In this document: positions 4,630-5,377 of the stretch, one piece after another | Position numbering within the stretch: the first letter of the stretch is position 1 | How the letters are laid out: each line of letters starts with the position of its first letter | Made by a program: the position numbers and the translations under genes | The notes under the pieces: generated by a model | Told to the model about the DNA's origin: nothing | Databases searched by the model: none | The model's input: only the letters and a program-made list of their open reading frames with translations | NCBI GenBank assembly: GCA_937902055.1 | Contig: CALGUJ010000283.1 | Location: 1 to 5,377, forward strand | Source of the DNA: an uncultured Pelolinea sp. | GTDB lineage: Bacteria > Chloroflexota > Anaerolineae > Anaerolineales > Anaerolineaceae | DNA length: 5,377 bases | Direction of reading: 5' to 3'

Positions 4630-5377
4630 TTAGGGCCGTCGGCTTTGGCGGCGGGCTGGGCGGCTTTATCGTCGCCCTTGATGATGCGCACGCCGGCGCT
4701 GGCGCCGATACGCGTGGCCCCGGCTTTGATCATGTTCTCGAAATCCTCGACGGTGCGGATGCCGCCGGCGGCTTTGACGCCCACCAGCGGGCCGACCGTG
4801 CGGCGCATGAGCGCCACATCTTCAACAGTAGCCCCGCCAATCGAGAAACCGGTGGAAGTTTTAACGAAATCCGCGCCGGCTTCTTTGGCCAGCAGGCAGG
4901 CGATCTGTTTTTCCTCGTCGGTCAGCAGGGCGGCTTCGATGATCACCTTGAGCAGGATGCCGCCTTCGTGCGCGGCCTGAACCACCGCCAGGATGTCGCG
5001 CGCAACCAGGTTGAGGTTGCGGTCTTTAAGCGCGCCGATGTTGATGACCATATCCACTTCGCCCGCGCCGTCGGCTACCGCCTGGCGGGTTTCAAAGGCT
5101 TTCACCTCGGGGGTGTTGGCTCCCAACGGGAAGCCGATGGTGCAGCCCACTTTAACGTCAGAACCGCGCAGCAGTTCGGCGCACAACTTGACCTGGGTAG
5201 GGTTGACGCATACCGAGGCGAAGTGATATTCACGCGCTTCCTTGCAGAGCTGCGTGATTTGCGCGGCGGTCGCTTCGGGTTTCAACATGGTGTGGTCGAT
5301 GTAGCTGGCTTTGGTCAGGTCATCCGGCAGGCTGCCCAGCGTGCTGCTGATGCGTTCCGCGCCGGCGCTGATCACGT
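4620..5377 (-). CDS. deoC: 2-deoxyribose-5-phosphate aldolase (DeoC), probably N-terminally incomplete
   Basis: DeoC is a class I aldolase that cleaves 2-deoxyribose-5-phosphate to glyceraldehyde-3-phosphate and acetaldehyde. Counting from the GTG at 5375, the TIM-barrel core starts at [12 protein letters not shown] (25-36) and is full-length. [30 protein letters not shown] and [12 protein letters not shown] (with Asp108) are conserved. Schiff-base Lys172 is in [17 protein letters not shown], and the activating Lys201 is in [14 protein letters not shown]. The chain ends in Tyr, like the mobile catalytic C-terminal Tyr of this family, after a short Ala/Lys-rich tail. Bacillus-type DeoC starts a few residues before the IDHT motif, whereas here at least 24 residues precede it ([13 protein letters not shown] and so on). 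The frame stays open to the window edge, so the GTG may be internal and an N-terminal targeting extension may continue outside. As first gene seen, it probably supplies the acetaldehyde used by the dehydrogenase two genes downstream. Confidence 0.94.
   Translation of the reverse strand, partial: VISAGAERISSTLGSLPDDLTKASYIDHTMLKPEATAAQITQLCKEAREYHFASVCVNPTQVKLCAELLRGSDVKVGCTIGFPLGANTPEVKAFETRQAVADGAGEVDMVINIGALKDRNLNLVARDILAVVQAAHEGGILLKVIIEAALLTDEEKQIACLLAKEAGADFVKTSTGFSIGGATVEDVALMRRTVGPLVGVKAAGGIRTVEDFENMIKAGATRIGASAGVRIIKGDDKAAQPAAKADGPKNY

Overview
The window holds one strand of a bacterial microcompartment (BMC) operon. Every credible gene lies on the minus strand, so transcription runs from position 5377 towards 1. 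Read that way the order is: deoC (2-deoxyribose-5-phosphate aldolase, cut by the window's right end), a BMC-P vertex protein, a CoA-acylating aldehyde dehydrogenase, a BMC-H hexamer, an EutJ-type actin-fold ATPase, a BMC-T tandem-domain trimer, a small protein resembling only the N-terminal part of EutQ, a second BMC-P, and the first 40 codons of a third BMC-P cut by the left end. Gaps are 29, 15, 28, 60, 23, 52, 1 and 8 nt. No promoter or convincing rho-independent terminator was seen, so this looks like the middle of a longer polycistronic unit. No stretch over 300 nt lacks a gene.

The likely metabolism follows from the two enzymes. DeoC splits 2-deoxyribose-5-phosphate into glyceraldehyde-3-phosphate and acetaldehyde. 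The aldehyde dehydrogenase then converts acetaldehyde, CoA and NAD+ to acetyl-CoA and NADH inside the shell. This matches the class called sugar-phosphate-utilising (SPU) in BMC surveys, and the three-BMC-P, BMC-H, BMC-T shell recalls the Haliangium ochraceum set. The usual core partners that recycle CoA and NAD+ (phosphotransacylase, alcohol dehydrogenase) are not visible here and may lie outside. Likely cargo-targeting helices occur at the C-terminus of the dehydrogenase, at the C-terminus of the EutQ-like protein and possibly at the N-terminus of DeoC.

The organism cannot be fixed from this window. The DNA is GC-rich (coding third positions mostly G/C, with AT-rich short spacers), there are good Shine-Dalgarno sites, and the gene content fits Chloroflexota (Anaerolineae-like), Myxococcota or another environmental bacterium. 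Chloroflexota is my weak preference.

The points most worth a second look are the free-standing EutQ N-domain with no cupin domain, EutJ in a locus with no visible ammonia lyase, and the regulatory architecture of the two longest gaps. Both of those gaps follow shell genes and carry GC-rich hairpins without a U-tract. One of them also holds a 13-codon leader ORF with a good ribosome-binding site that overlaps the eutJ start.
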